Source: Acidobacteriaceae bacterium (lineage in GTDB: Bacteria; Acidobacteriota; Terriglobia; Terriglobales; Acidobacteriaceae). Taken from it: a stretch of DNA of 64,000 nt. Below are positions 8,990 to 17,947 of this stretch, one piece after another; within the stretch, counting starts at the first letter, position 1, and the number at the start of each line of letters is the position of its first letter. The notes beneath the pieces are model-generated. The model was not told the DNA's origin. It saw nothing but the letters and a program-made list of their open reading frames with translations, and searched no databases. Location: the NCBI GenBank assembly GCA_903642265.1, contig CAHJWN010000006.1, positions 18,608 through 82,607 on the forward strand, in the 5' to 3' direction. Position numbers and translations under genes: made by a program.

Positions 8990-10288
8990 ATGCCGAAAAA
9001 TCCTATGGCGTCCTCTGCCAGCAAAGTCTCTAAGACTTCTAAATCGATCAGGCTTGCCTATCTTGTAAGCCACCCCATTCAATACCAGGCTCCGCTGCTT
9101 CGGCGCATCGCGAAAGAGCCGGGCATCGATTTGACAGTGTTCTTCGGTTCGGATTTTTCTCTTCGAAGTTACGCTGACAAAGGTTTTGGAGGAGTGAATG
9201 TTGCATGGGACGTTTCACTCGTTGACGGGTACAAGCATGAGTTTCTTCCCGCTCTTCGCGATACTGCGACCGTTAGCCCATTCGCTCCAATGAGTCGCGG
9301 CATCTTGCAGCGCTTACATCGCGGGTCGGACGGCAAGCCTTTCGACGTGCTGTGGGTGCATGGCTATGCGAGCGTCAACTCTCTCTATTCCATCCTTGCA
9401 GCCAATGCACTCGGAATTCCCGTCCTTTTGCGCGCAGAGTCGACACTGATCGACCGATCGCGCAGTCGCGCCAGACTCCTGAGCAAGCGGGTTTTCTTCA
9501 AATTTCTGGGTCAGCTTATCGATGGCGTTCTCCCGATCGGTACCCTGAACTCCCGCTACTGGCAGAATTATCTAGGTGCAGACTTCCCCTCCTGGATCAT
9601 GCCCTATGCCGTCGATAATGCTTTCTTCTTGCGTCACAGCATCGCCGCACAGGGGCACCGCTCCTCACTTCAAATTGAGCTGAAACTAGATCCTGCGCGG
9701 CCGGTAATTCTCTTCGCCTCCAAACTGCAGCAGCGCAAGCGGTGCATCGACCTGCTCGAAGCTTATCTGGCGCTAGCACCATCGGTCGGAGCGGAGCCTT
9801 GCCCGTATCTTCTTATCGTCGGAGATGGCGAAGAGCGCGTCGCCCTTGAGACTCGTGCTCGACAGAGTGGGATCGCCAGCATTCGCTTTTGCGGCTTCCG
9901 CAATCAGTCGGAGCTCCCTGGCTTTTTCGATCTCGCAAGTGTGTTTGTACTGCCGTCGCGCCATGAACCCTGGGGGCTGATCGTCAATGAAGTCATGAAT
10001 GCTGGCCGTCCCGTCATCCTTTCCGACGATGTTGGCTGCCAACCGGACCTCGTGACTAATGGCGTCGAAGGTTGCGTCTTCCCGGTCGGTGACGTTGCGG
10101 CACTTACAGCAGCCTTGCGCGCGGTGCTTGAAGTACCCTGCGTCGCTGACCAGATGGGGAAACGCGCTTTGGAACGAATCACAAATTGGAGCTTCGAGCA
10201 GGACGTTGCTGCGTTGCGAACCGCATTATCCGCTTTGACACGTTCGCAGCATGTAGGTGAACCAACGCAAAGACTGGCAGGCAATTAA
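8990..10288 (+). CDS. Glycosyltransferase family 4
   Basis: A GT-B fold glycosyltransferase of about 430 residues. The N-terminal half has the acceptor-side pattern (LVSHPIQYQAPLLRRIAKEPGIDLTVFFG), and the C-terminal half carries the nucleotide-sugar site: ILFASKLQQRKR, LLIVGDGEE, and the GT4 EX7E-like segment PSRHEPWGLIVNEVMNAGRPVI. It lies in the exopolysaccharide run directly after the export gene and probably transfers a sugar to the lipid-linked repeat unit; the sugar and acceptor cannot be told. A TTG codon at 8942 would overlap the export gene; ATG codons at 8990 and 9005 fit better, and I chose 8990. No strong ribosome site decides between them. Confidence 0.88.
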   Translation: MPKNPMASSASKVSKTSKSIRLAYLVSHPIQYQAPLLRRIAKEPGIDLTVFFGSDFSLRSYADKGFGGVNVAWDVSLVDGYKHEFLPALRDTATVSPFAPMSRGILQRLHRGSDGKPFDVLWVHGYASVNSLYSILAANALGIPVLLRAESTLIDRSRSRARLLSKRVFFKFLGQLIDGVLPIGTLNSRYWQNYLGADFPSWIMPYAVDNAFFLRHSIAAQGHRSSLQIELKLDPARPVILFASKLQQRKRCIDLLEAYLALAPSVGAEPCPYLLIVGDGEERVALETRARQSGIASIRFCGFRNQSELPGFFDLASVFVLPSRHEPWGLIVNEVMNAGRPVILSDDVGCQPDLVTNGVEGCVFPVGDVAALTAALRAVLEVPCVADQMGKRALERITNWSFEQDVAALRTALSALTRSQHVGEPTQRLAGN

Positions 10289-10314
10289 GTATGCAGATGG
10301 GAGCCTCTTTCTAA

Positions 10315-11505
10315 ATGCGCATCCTGCACGTCATTGGAACGCTTGATCCAAGGTCCGGCGGCCCCGCCGCTGCGGTCGCAAGCATTGCCAGGTTCCAGGC
10401 ATATGGCACGCATCATGAAGTCGTCACCCTCGACGATCCCCGGGCGTCTTTCCTCGAAGACTTAGGTATCTCTGTAACCGCACTTGGTCCCTCACCGCTC
10501 AACTACGGCTATACCGCCCGACTGGTCCCATGGCTAAGAGCAAACAGCGACCGCTTCGATGGCATAATCGTTCACGGTATTTGGCAGCACTGCGGCCAGG
10601 CAGTACGAAAGCTGTTCAGCGGCCGGAAACCGTATTTAGTCTTCACCCATGGCATGCTTGATCCTTACTTCAGACGGACTTTTCCCTTCAAGCATTTGAA
10701 GAAATGGGTCTACTGGCTCCTGGTTGAGTATTGGGTGCTTCGAGGCGCCTGCCGCGTACTCTTCACTTCGGACGAGGAAGCGAGGCTCGCGACCCAGAGC
10801 TTCTGGTTTCATACCTGGAGGGGAACCATCATCCCGCTCGGCACAATACGTCCCGAAAGCAAGGATAATGCCCTACGTACCGCATTTCTGAGCCAGTTTC
10901 AATCCTTGCAGAGCAGGCGCTTCTTGCTTTTTCTTGGCCGCATTGACCGCAAAAAAGGATGCGACCTTCTTATCCAGGCTTTTATTTGCGCCGCTCATCT
11001 CGATCCTGCCCTCGACTTAGTCATGGCTGGCCCGGATGAGAGCGACTGGAAAGGCGGTCTTGAAGTATCAGTCGCCGCTGCAGGTCTTACAGCGCGCGTG
11101 CATTGGACCGGCATGCTCCATGGAGACGACAAATGGGGTGCTTTCCTTGCTTGCGAAGCGTTCATACTTCCGTCACATCAAGAGAACTTCGGCATCGCTG
11201 TCACCGAAGCCCTGGCTTGCGGCAAACCCGTGCTGCTTTCGAACAAAGTGAACATAGCGGCCCAGATTGCTGATGCGGGCGCAGGTCTGATTGACAGCGA
11301 TTCCGTCGAAGGTACCCTTCGTCTGGTAACAGCCTGGATCAAAATGCCGGACGAAGAACGCCTCGGCATGGCCAACGCCGCACAGCGTATGTTCGATTCC
11401 CAATACGATATGCGCAACCATGCTTACGAGATCGACAATTTCTTGCGCGAAGTGATTACAGGGCAAAACAGGGCTCTGGCCTCGTCAGGATCACTCGCAA
11501 ACTAG
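10315..11505 (+). CDS. Glycosyltransferase family 4
   Basis: A second GT-B enzyme of 396 residues in the polysaccharide run. It opens with HVIGTLDPRSGGPAAAV, typical of GT4 enzymes, and in the C-terminal domain has LFLGRIDRKKGCDLLIQAF, LVMAGPDESDW and the sugar-nucleotide segment PSHQENFGIAVTEALACGKPVLLS, in which the two glutamates of the EX7E pattern are visible. A GGGAG lies 11 bases before the ATG at 10315. It follows the previous glycosyltransferase by 26 bases and precedes the acetyltransferase by about 50, so it belongs to the same transcription unit. The substrate is not predictable by eye; similarity to colanic-acid transferases is suggested by the WcaF-like neighbour only. Confidence 0.9.
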   Translation: MRILHVIGTLDPRSGGPAAAVASIARFQAYGTHHEVVTLDDPRASFLEDLGISVTALGPSPLNYGYTARLVPWLRANSDRFDGIIVHGIWQHCGQAVRKLFSGRKPYLVFTHGMLDPYFRRTFPFKHLKKWVYWLLVEYWVLRGACRVLFTSDEEARLATQSFWFHTWRGTIIPLGTIRPESKDNALRTAFLSQFQSLQSRRFLLFLGRIDRKKGCDLLIQAFICAAHLDPALDLVMAGPDESDWKGGLEVSVAAAGLTARVHWTGMLHGDDKWGAFLACEAFILPSHQENFGIAVTEALACGKPVLLSNKVNIAAQIADAGAGLIDSDSVEGTLRLVTAWIKMPDEERLGMANAAQRMFDSQYDMRNHAYEIDNFLREVITGQNRALASSGSLAN

Positions 11506-11556
11506 CTTGGTCAAGTGATTTCAACTTGGCCTAGACTCATACACCGGCGTTCAACC

Positions 11557-12153
11557 ATGCCAAGGAAAGTACTATCCAACGCGACCGACCATCCCCCCGC
11601 CTATATCGAGAGCGATCCGTACCTGCGTCCTGCCTTCTCTATCTCACACCGTGTTCGCCGTGCCTCGTGGAACGTCGTTTGGGTGCTGCTCTATCGAACC
11701 TCACCGCGCCCTCTACACGCTTGGCGATCATTGCTGCTGCGTCTTCACGGCGCTAAGATGGGCCCTGACTGCCACTTCTATCCCGCATCGAAGGTATGGG
11801 CACCCTGGAACCTGGTCTGCGCAAACCAGGTCACGGCGGCGGACCATGCGGAGATCTACAACCCTGCATGCATCAGCTTCGGCAGTCACGCGATCCTCTC
11901 CCAGGGCGCTTACGTCTGCGGCGCAACTCACGATTATGACGATCCGGCTTTCCCGCTTGTCGCGTACGCGATGCACATTGGCTCGTACGCCTGGATATGT
12001 GCACGCGCTTCGGTTAGCCCCCGCGTCAGCGTCGGTGATGGCGCGGTGCTTGGCCTGGGATCAGTCGCCAGCCGCGATCTTGAGCCCTGGACGATCTACG
12101 CTGGGACGCCGGCTGTTGCCGTAAGACTTCGAAAGCGACATGGTTCAAGCTGA
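11557..12153 (+). CDS. Putative polysaccharide O-acetyltransferase (WcaF-like, left-handed beta-helix)
   Basis: A protein of about 198 residues from the hexapeptide-repeat acetyltransferase group used for colanic acid and similar polysaccharides. The segment WNVVWVLLYRTSPRPLHAWRSLLLRLHGAKMG is the usual membrane-associated start of WcaF relatives; the repeats follow (FYPASKVWAPWNLVCANQVTAADHAEIY, then ARASVSPRVSVGDGAVLGLGSVASRDLEPW), ending in the common YAGTPAVAVRLRKR motif. The likely catalytic histidine is in GATHDYDD. I prefer the ATG at 11557; a GTG at 11515 would add 14 residues. It closes the run of glycosyltransferase genes and should acetylate a sugar of the polysaccharide using acetyl-CoA. 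Confidence 0.85.
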   Translation: MPRKVLSNATDHPPAYIESDPYLRPAFSISHRVRRASWNVVWVLLYRTSPRPLHAWRSLLLRLHGAKMGPDCHFYPASKVWAPWNLVCANQVTAADHAEIYNPACISFGSHAILSQGAYVCGATHDYDDPAFPLVAYAMHIGSYAWICARASVSPRVSVGDGAVLGLGSVASRDLEPWTIYAGTPAVAVRLRKRHGSS

Positions 12154-12454
12154 TGGAATGAGGACGCTGCTGCAAGCGATCGAGACGGTGCGGCTTCGCC
12201 GAGCAGAATGTTCCTGTCAGCCTTTAGCTTCTACAACGGAATTCAGAGCGCCTTGCAATCCTGCTTCAAGCCGCTTGCAGCCTTATCGGGTCAAGAGAGA
12301 CGAGTCCACGTTTCACGTGGCCCGCTAACGTTTGGCCATCGTCATCTTCTAGGCTGGTGTATTATCCGGCTATCCACCAATGCTTTGAAACTGATCCACT
12401 GCACTCTTCCTGACTGTCCGCAACTGAGCTTCACGCGACGCGAAGGAGATCTGA
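12154..12454 (+). other. 300-base intergenic stretch without a convincing gene
   Basis: A short open frame (12208-12468) crosses most of this stretch, but it lacks a ribosome site and resembles no family. No clear promoter or terminator is seen. The only signal I trust is the AAGGAG eight bases before the ATG at 12455, which belongs to the next gene. Confidence 0.5.
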
Positions 12455-13747
12455 ATGGCTCACCTTAAACTTAGGCGGCGCATACGCCATTTGGCCGATA
12501 CGCTGTTCTTACAATCAGTGCTTTCTCGATTCCAGACCCGCACCGCCGCTATCGGCGCGTTGCACTCCGGTCGGAATGGCAATGGGCGCTTGAATGCCCT
12601 CCAGTTCCGACTGCGTCTTCCAAGTAGACAGAGTCTCAGCAACCGAAGATCCAGTGCCTTCATCGGCATGCTCGTGGCCATCTCGCTTGAGGTGTGCGGA
12701 TGCGAGATCCAACAGGGCTATGGTGTTCATTCAACCCTGATGAACACCGACGCAGTGCTGACACACCCTTTGCTGGTCGAACCTCGACTCTCCTTCTATG
12801 ACCCGATCGACCAACAGGAGCAGAGGCCCTCAGTCCTACGGGGCAGCGGAGATCTTCTGCCGCCTATCCGGCCGCCGCTAAGTCAGGCAAAGCCCTTGCC
12901 CTGGGATATTCCTGAATCGGTCTACTTCGTCTACAAAGGGGGCGATTCCGGCCCTGGTGATGCGGGCCGTCAGCCCATCGCTACGGCATTTGTCCTCAGC
13001 GTCCCAGGGATAGACCACCGTCGATTTGTGCGCTTTCTGGTTACGGCGAGGCATGTTGTTGATCCGGAATGGGCCCGCTGTTCTAAGAAGAACCCATTGT
13101 CGATCAGCCTGCGCCTCAATCGTCGCTCCGGCGGCACGGGCTACGTGAGCGTGTCCCTTCTCACCCGGGACACGCGTCGCTACTTTACACCTTCCGACTC
13201 TACGGCGGATCTGGCAATCATCCCTTTAGAAGAAGGTCTTATCCCAAATTTAGACGAGTACAAGATCATCGATGTCCCGTTTCGTCTGCTGCCCACCGAC
13301 GCTGAAACGGGTGAATTTCGGGCTGATCAACCGGTAATTACTGCGCGCGTGCCGCCATGGCCCTCGAACGGATTAAGCAGCTACCCTGTTTTCGACGCTG
13401 GCATACTCTCGAAGATGCCTGCTGAGACAGTCAAGGTGCAGTGCAGCACCGCTACGGAACGGCAGCCTTCTAAGTCACTCCATCTCTGGTTCATCGACGC
13501 TGGAACGCCGCAGGGTGCCAGCGGAGCTCCTGTTTATACTGCGATGTTGCGCGGGAGCGACATTGCTAAGACCACCGTCCTGCTCGGCATACAAGCAGTA
13601 GCGTGGCCGGATGAAGGCGCCGCCGGAATCACGCCCTCGGTAGTTCTCAGGGATCTAATTCAAGCCGCGCTGCGCAAAGAGAGAGCGGGGCTGGACTTTT
13701 ACGAAGGCCCCAATGCGTGGCCACAAGAGACCGCCTCGTTATACTGA
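12455..13747 (+). CDS. Trypsin-like serine protease with long basic N-terminal region
   Basis: The 430-residue product contains a chymotrypsin-fold triad: His200 in LVTARHVV, Asp252 in TADLAIIPL and Ser356 in GTPQGASGAPVY. The order and spacing fit an S1-like protease of the HtrA/trypsin superfamily, but no PDZ domain follows. Residues 1-68 are very rich in arginine, then a short hydrophobic segment (FIGMLVAISLEVCGC, 69-83) could anchor it or act as an internal signal; the cysteines do not make a canonical lipobox. The start is well supported by AAGGAG eight bases upstream. The gene ends seven bases before the VWFA-protein gene, so the two are translated as a pair. The substrate is unknown; location in or outside the cytoplasmic membrane is inferred from the hydrophobic segment only. 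Confidence 0.7.
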   Translation: MAHLKLRRRIRHLADTLFLQSVLSRFQTRTAAIGALHSGRNGNGRLNALQFRLRLPSRQSLSNRRSSAFIGMLVAISLEVCGCEIQQGYGVHSTLMNTDAVLTHPLLVEPRLSFYDPIDQQEQRPSVLRGSGDLLPPIRPPLSQAKPLPWDIPESVYFVYKGGDSGPGDAGRQPIATAFVLSVPGIDHRRFVRFLVTARHVVDPEWARCSKKNPLSISLRLNRRSGGTGYVSVSLLTRDTRRYFTPSDSTADLAIIPLEEGLIPNLDEYKIIDVPFRLLPTDAETGEFRADQPVITARVPPWPSNGLSSYPVFDAGILSKMPAETVKVQCSTATERQPSKSLHLWFIDAGTPQGASGAPVYTAMLRGSDIAKTTVLLGIQAVAWPDEGAAGITPSVVLRDLIQAALRKERAGLDFYEGPNAWPQETASLY

Positions 13748-13754
13748 AATCCGG

Positions 13755-14858
13755 ATGTCTCGTCTGCCCTGGTTTGCCGCGTTCACCTTCATCATCGCTC
13801 AGCCGTTCTTCCTATGTGCGCAGGACGTGCCCACTACCATCACCACGCGGTCGACCCTCGTCCTTGTGCCTGCGCTCGTTCGCACCAAGTCCGGAGCAAT
13901 GGTTTACACCCTACAGGCCGACGATTTCACACTGACAGACAATGGCATTGAGCAGAAGCTCAACCTTGAAGAGGATGCTGGCGCACAGCCTCTTGCGCTC
14001 GTCGTGCTCGTTGAGAATGGAGCCGAGGGAGGCAAGCACCTCGATACATACCGCACACTACCCACCATGCTCGATGCCATCGTAGGCGGCGTGCCGCATA
14101 AGGTAGCTGTCGTGAGCTTCGACAGCAAGCCTGCCTTCGTGCAGAAGTTCACGCCGCATCTTGACCGCGTCGATGCCGCGCTACACGGTCTGGACGCGGG
14201 TGACGATAAGGATGCAATCCTCGATGCGATCACCTTTTCGGTCGACCTTCTAAGTCGGCAGCCACCTGAATACCGCCGCGCAATCCTTCTGGTGAGTGAG
14301 ACGATCGATCACGGCAGCCATGTTCCTCTTGGCGACGCGCTTCGTGCCATCAGCGACAACAACACTGTCATTTACTCCGTCGCTTTCAACAGTAGCCGCG
14401 CCGAGTCCAAGTCAGAGGCCTCAAAGCTCATCCAAAGCCACACTCCCGGGCCCCCTGGCGGCTGCATGGCGAAGGATCCTGAAGCCGACCCGAACCTTAC
14501 CGAGAATGAGTTTGCCAAGGCATTCGAATGCCTCAACATCCTCCTTCCGCCGATCCGGCTCGCGAAGATTGCTGCCCTCATTGGTGCCAACGGGCTTCGC
14601 CGCAATACTCCCGAAACGGTTGCGAAGCTTACGGGCGGTGAGTACTTCAAGTTCGTAAACGCCAAGTCGCTTGAGCGTGACCTGAACACTGTATCGAATC
14701 ACATTCCAAACCGATACGTTCTCAGCTTCCACCCCCAGGAACCGCAACCCGGCATCCACGCGCTGCAGCTGACCTTGAAGGAACACGCAGACCTGAAAGT
14801 GACGGCGCGGAGCAGCTACTGGATCGATGCCGACACGGTGACCCCGCCCAAACCTTGA
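13755..14858 (+). CDS. Secreted VWFA-related protein (acidobacterial type)
   Basis: A 367-residue protein with a cleavable signal peptide (hydrophobic WFAAFTFIIAQPFFLC, predicted cut after CAQ). The mature part matches the VWFA-related family expanded in Acidobacteria: the strand STLVLVPALVRTKSG and the segment DDFTLTDNGIEQKL precede a von Willebrand A fold with LALVVLVENG in place of the usual DxSxS metal site, ILLVSETIDHGS and VIYSVAFNSS. The C-terminus YVLSFHPQ...GIHALQLTL is also typical. I chose the ATG at 13755, seven bases after the protease stop, because it starts the signal peptide; an upstream in-frame ATG at 13713 lies within the protease gene. The function of this family is not established; adhesion or protein binding at the cell surface is the usual guess. 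Confidence 0.85.
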   Translation: MSRLPWFAAFTFIIAQPFFLCAQDVPTTITTRSTLVLVPALVRTKSGAMVYTLQADDFTLTDNGIEQKLNLEEDAGAQPLALVVLVENGAEGGKHLDTYRTLPTMLDAIVGGVPHKVAVVSFDSKPAFVQKFTPHLDRVDAALHGLDAGDDKDAILDAITFSVDLLSRQPPEYRRAILLVSETIDHGSHVPLGDALRAISDNNTVIYSVAFNSSRAESKSEASKLIQSHTPGPPGGCMAKDPEADPNLTENEFAKAFECLNILLPPIRLAKIAALIGANGLRRNTPETVAKLTGGEYFKFVNAKSLERDLNTVSNHIPNRYVLSFHPQEPQPGIHALQLTLKEHADLKVTARSSYWIDADTVTPPKP

Positions 14859-14887
14859 GACCGCTGAAAAGCAGATAATAGAACCCG

Positions 14888-16711
14888 ATGGCACATAAAG
14901 CGAACGCTGCTCCGCTCACTACGAATAAACATCTGATCCGCTGGGTCGAAAAGATGGCCGACCTCACGCAACCCGCAGCCATTCATTGGATCGACGGTTC
15001 ACAAGCCGAATACGATCATCTTTGTGAGTGCCTGGTGACGGCCGGGACCTTCACCCGCCTCAACCAAGAACTTTGGCCCGGATGCTTTTATGCTCGCTCT
15101 GCCGCGAACGATGTAGCCCGCGTAGAAGACCGCACTTTCATCTGCTCCCTCTCGAAAGATAATGCCGGCCCGACGAACAACTGGGAGGATCCCTTCGTCA
15201 TGCGCCGCAAGCTCAAGGCGCTCTTCCGTGGCTGCATGCGCGGCCGCACCATGTATGTTCTGCCCTACAGCATGGGTCCCATCGGTTCACCGATGTCGCA
15301 GATCGGTGTTCAACTTACCGATTCCGCCTACGCCGTCGTGAACATGCGCATCATGGCCCGCATCGGCAAGCCGGTCTTTGCGGAGATCGATAAGGACGAG
15401 AAGCGCGTCGTCCCGTGCATGCACTCAGTCGGAGCACCGCTCCCGGAAGGACAGAAGGATGTGCCTTGGCCATGCAATGACGAGAAATACATCGTCCACT
15501 TTCCTGAGACCCGCGAAATCTGGAGCTACGGCTCGGGCTACGGTGGGAATGCACTCTTAGGCAAGAAGTGCTTTGCTCTCCGGATCGCGTCAAATATCGC
15601 TCGCGACGAAGGTTGGATGGCCGAGCACATGCTCGTCATCGGTGTCGAATCTCCCGCTGACGAACATGGTGCCACCGAGAAGACCTACGTTGCTGCCGCC
15701 TTTCCTTCAGCCTGTGGAAAGACGAACTTTGCCATGATGATTCCACCAGCAGGCTTCGAGGGGTGGAAGGTCTGGACCATAGGGGATGACATTGCCTGGA
15801 TCAAGCCGGATACAACCGGTCAGCTTCGCGCCATAAATCCAGAGGCAGGCTTCTTCGGCGTCGCTCCAGGGACCAGTGCGAAGACCAATCTGAACGCGAT
15901 GGCAACGCTTGCTTCGAACACTATCTTTACCAACGTCGCCCTCACGCCAGAAGGTGGAGTGTGGTGGGAAGGCATGACTGATACGCCTCCGCCACAGCTC
16001 ACCGACTGGCGCGGCCAGCCGTGGACGCCTGAATCAAAGACGCCTGCAGCGCACCCGAATGGCCGATTCACCGCTCCCGCCTCGCAGTGCCCCACTATTG
16101 ATCCCGCCTGGGAAGACCCTAACGGTGTTCCGGTCTCTGCCATTCTCTTTGGCGGTCGCCGGCCCACTACCATGCCACTTGTCTACCAAGCCTTCAACTG
16201 GAGTTCCGGGGTCTACATCGGCGCAACCATGGGCTCTGAAACGACGGCAGCTGCCGGCGGAGCGATCGGCAAGGTGCGCCGCGACCCGATGGCCATGCTT
16301 CCCTTCTGCGGCTATCACATGGGCGACTACTTTAGGCATTGGATCCGGATGCAGCGCAGTCTCTCCACGACGCCCGCTGTCTTCCACGTCAACTGGTTTC
16401 GCAAGGACGTAGAAGGCCACTTTCTTTGGCCTGGCTTTAGCGAGAACATGCGCGTGCTCAAGTGGGTCGTCGATCGCGTTCGTGGCCGCGCGCTCGGGAA
16501 AGAGACAGCCATTGGCTGGATCCCGCACTTTGACGATATGAACTGGAAAGGGATGGAGTTCAGCCGCGAGCAGTTTAACGCCCTGGAAGAGGTAGATCGC
16601 TCGCTCTGGAAGGCCGAAGTAATGGGGCACGAAGAGCTTTTCATAGCTTTGCATGATCACCTTCCGCCCGAGATGATCTATGAGCGGGAACTTCTTATTT
16701 GCCGGCTCTGA
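14888..16711 (+). CDS. pckG: Phosphoenolpyruvate carboxykinase (GTP)
   Basis: A full-length (607-residue) GTP-dependent enzyme that interconverts oxaloacetate and phosphoenolpyruvate for gluconeogenesis. The P-loop is [15 protein letters not shown], the second kinase motif [13 protein letters not shown], followed by [14 protein letters not shown], and the lid/guanine region [16 protein letters not shown] is present; [17 protein letters not shown] near the C-terminus is specific for the GTP class. The ATG at 14888 has no Shine-Dalgarno but a GATAAT hexamer lies eight bases upstream, which could make the mRNA nearly leaderless. The gene is followed after 28 bases by an unrelated alginate-lyase-like gene. 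Confidence 0.97.
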   Translation: MAHKANAAPLTTNKHLIRWVEKMADLTQPAAIHWIDGSQAEYDHLCECLVTAGTFTRLNQELWPGCFYARSAANDVARVEDRTFICSLSKDNAGPTNNWEDPFVMRRKLKALFRGCMRGRTMYVLPYSMGPIGSPMSQIGVQLTDSAYAVVNMRIMARIGKPVFAEIDKDEKRVVPCMHSVGAPLPEGQKDVPWPCNDEKYIVHFPETREIWSYGSGYGGNALLGKKCFALRIASNIARDEGWMAEHMLVIGVESPADEHGATEKTYVAAAFPSACGKTNFAMMIPPAGFEGWKVWTIGDDIAWIKPDTTGQLRAINPEAGFFGVAPGTSAKTNLNAMATLASNTIFTNVALTPEGGVWWEGMTDTPPPQLTDWRGQPWTPESKTPAAHPNGRFTAPASQCPTIDPAWEDPNGVPVSAILFGGRRPTTMPLVYQAFNWSSGVYIGATMGSETTAAAGGAIGKVRRDPMAMLPFCGYHMGDYFRHWIRMQRSLSTTPAVFHVNWFRKDVEGHFLWPGFSENMRVLKWVVDRVRGRALGKETAIGWIPHFDDMNWKGMEFSREQFNALEEVDRSLWKAEVMGHEELFIALHDHLPPEMIYERELLICRL

Positions 16712-16739
16712 CCTGGCGGCTGTGAGGACATCTGTGAGC

Positions 16740-17921
16740 ATGATTCGCCCAACTCGCCGCGCCTTCTGCGTTGCCGCATCCGCGACGTTGCTACAGCAGG
16801 GCACGCAAAGTCAGACGCGCGCAGCGACCCACCCCGACGTTGCAGCGATTGATCGCGAGCGCATTCTCGAGGGCGCCGCTCGATCATTGGCCACTCCGAT
16901 TTCGCCCTTGACCGCCCAGCCAGCTCCGCGCACGCCAGGTACGCCGCACGACTTCTACTCCGAGCCGGAAGAAACTCCGGGAGCATTCACAGCCCATCGT
17001 GACGCAATTTACATGCTTGGTGTCACTGTCGCTGACCTGACTGCAGCCTTCGTCGTTAGCTCCGATTCAAAGTATGCTGCGCGAGCCGTCGAGCATCTCC
17101 GGGCATGGTTTCTCCTCCCAGAAACAAGAATGATCCCTTCGCTTCAGTTTGCCCAGCGAGTACAAAATGCGACTACCGGCCGGCCGGAGGGTGTTCTAGA
17201 CGGGTTACCGCTGGCCGAAGTGGCTCGATCGCTGGCATTTCTCGCCAGCTCCGGCGCGGTGACGCCAGAAGAACTCGGCTCGCTTCGCAAGTGGTTCCTT
17301 GATTACTTTGTCTGGCTGAATGAATCGCGGACTGCCGGGCTGGCGCGCGACATGAAAGACCACCACGGCAGTTCGTGGCTCTTCCAGGCAGCGGCATGCG
17401 CCGATGCGAACGTCGCAGGACTCACTTCTGACGATGTCTCGCTGAGCGCCCTTCGCCACCGCTTCAAGACCGTTACCATCCGCGCCCAGATGAACGGCAA
17501 TGGCATCTTTCCTCGCGAGGTCGCGACCCCCACGCCGTTTCGCAACGCGCTCTTGAATCTCGACCTGCTCACTCTGGCGTGCGAGCTACTCACCACACGC
17601 TTCGATAATCCATGGGAATATGAGCTCCAGGATGGCCCCGGACTTCGTGCCGCCATCGCCTACCACTTCCCGTTCATGCGCTCGCCAGCATCCTGGCCCT
17701 ACCCAGCCGACATCGCCCACTTCAAGGATCTTCCCGGCCGCCGCATCAGTCTTCTACTTGCCGGGAGGGCTTATCTGCAGCCGCCGTACACCGATCTCTG
17801 GAAGTCGCTGGTGCCGCTGCCTCGAACGGCGGCACCAGAGCTTCTTCGATCTATTCCGGTCGCACAGCCGCTGCTCTGGGCTACGAAAGCCAAACCGCCA
17901 CTCTCGCGCATCCAACCGTGA
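16740..17921 (+). CDS. Alginate-lyase-superfamily secreted protein
   Basis: A 393-residue protein with an (alpha/alpha) toroid-type sequence like the alginate lyase family PL5. The N-terminus RPTRRAFCVAASATLL resembles a twin-arginine signal. Family landmarks are the helix RAVEHLRAWFLLPETRM, the FAQRVQNATTGRPEGVLDGLPLAEVARS segment (the TTGR and G-DG core of the family) and the KDHHGSSW stretch equivalent to the catalytic NNHG region, with histidines replacing the usual asparagines. It probably depolymerises a uronic-acid-containing polysaccharide or acts on related glycans in the periplasm. I use the ATG at 16740 because it starts the signal; a frame extending to 16680 would overlap pckG. 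It lies between pckG and larE with no obvious functional tie. Confidence 0.7.
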   Translation: MIRPTRRAFCVAASATLLQQGTQSQTRAATHPDVAAIDRERILEGAARSLATPISPLTAQPAPRTPGTPHDFYSEPEETPGAFTAHRDAIYMLGVTVADLTAAFVVSSDSKYAARAVEHLRAWFLLPETRMIPSLQFAQRVQNATTGRPEGVLDGLPLAEVARSLAFLASSGAVTPEELGSLRKWFLDYFVWLNESRTAGLARDMKDHHGSSWLFQAAACADANVAGLTSDDVSLSALRHRFKTVTIRAQMNGNGIFPREVATPTPFRNALLNLDLLTLACELLTTRFDNPWEYELQDGPGLRAAIAYHFPFMRSPASWPYPADIAHFKDLPGRRISLLLAGRAYLQPPYTDLWKSLVPLPRTAAPELLRSIPVAQPLLWATKAKPPLSRIQP

Positions 17922-17947
17922 GAACCTGAATTGCGAGTTTTCTGACT

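Noticed and set aside
12208..12468. An 86-codon open frame in the gap before the protease gene
   Set aside because: No ribosome site, no family resemblance, and it runs past the well-supported start at 12455.
16034..16804. A 256-codon open frame on the minus strand opposite pckG
   Set aside because: Fully antisense to a conserved enzyme and has no recognisable domain.
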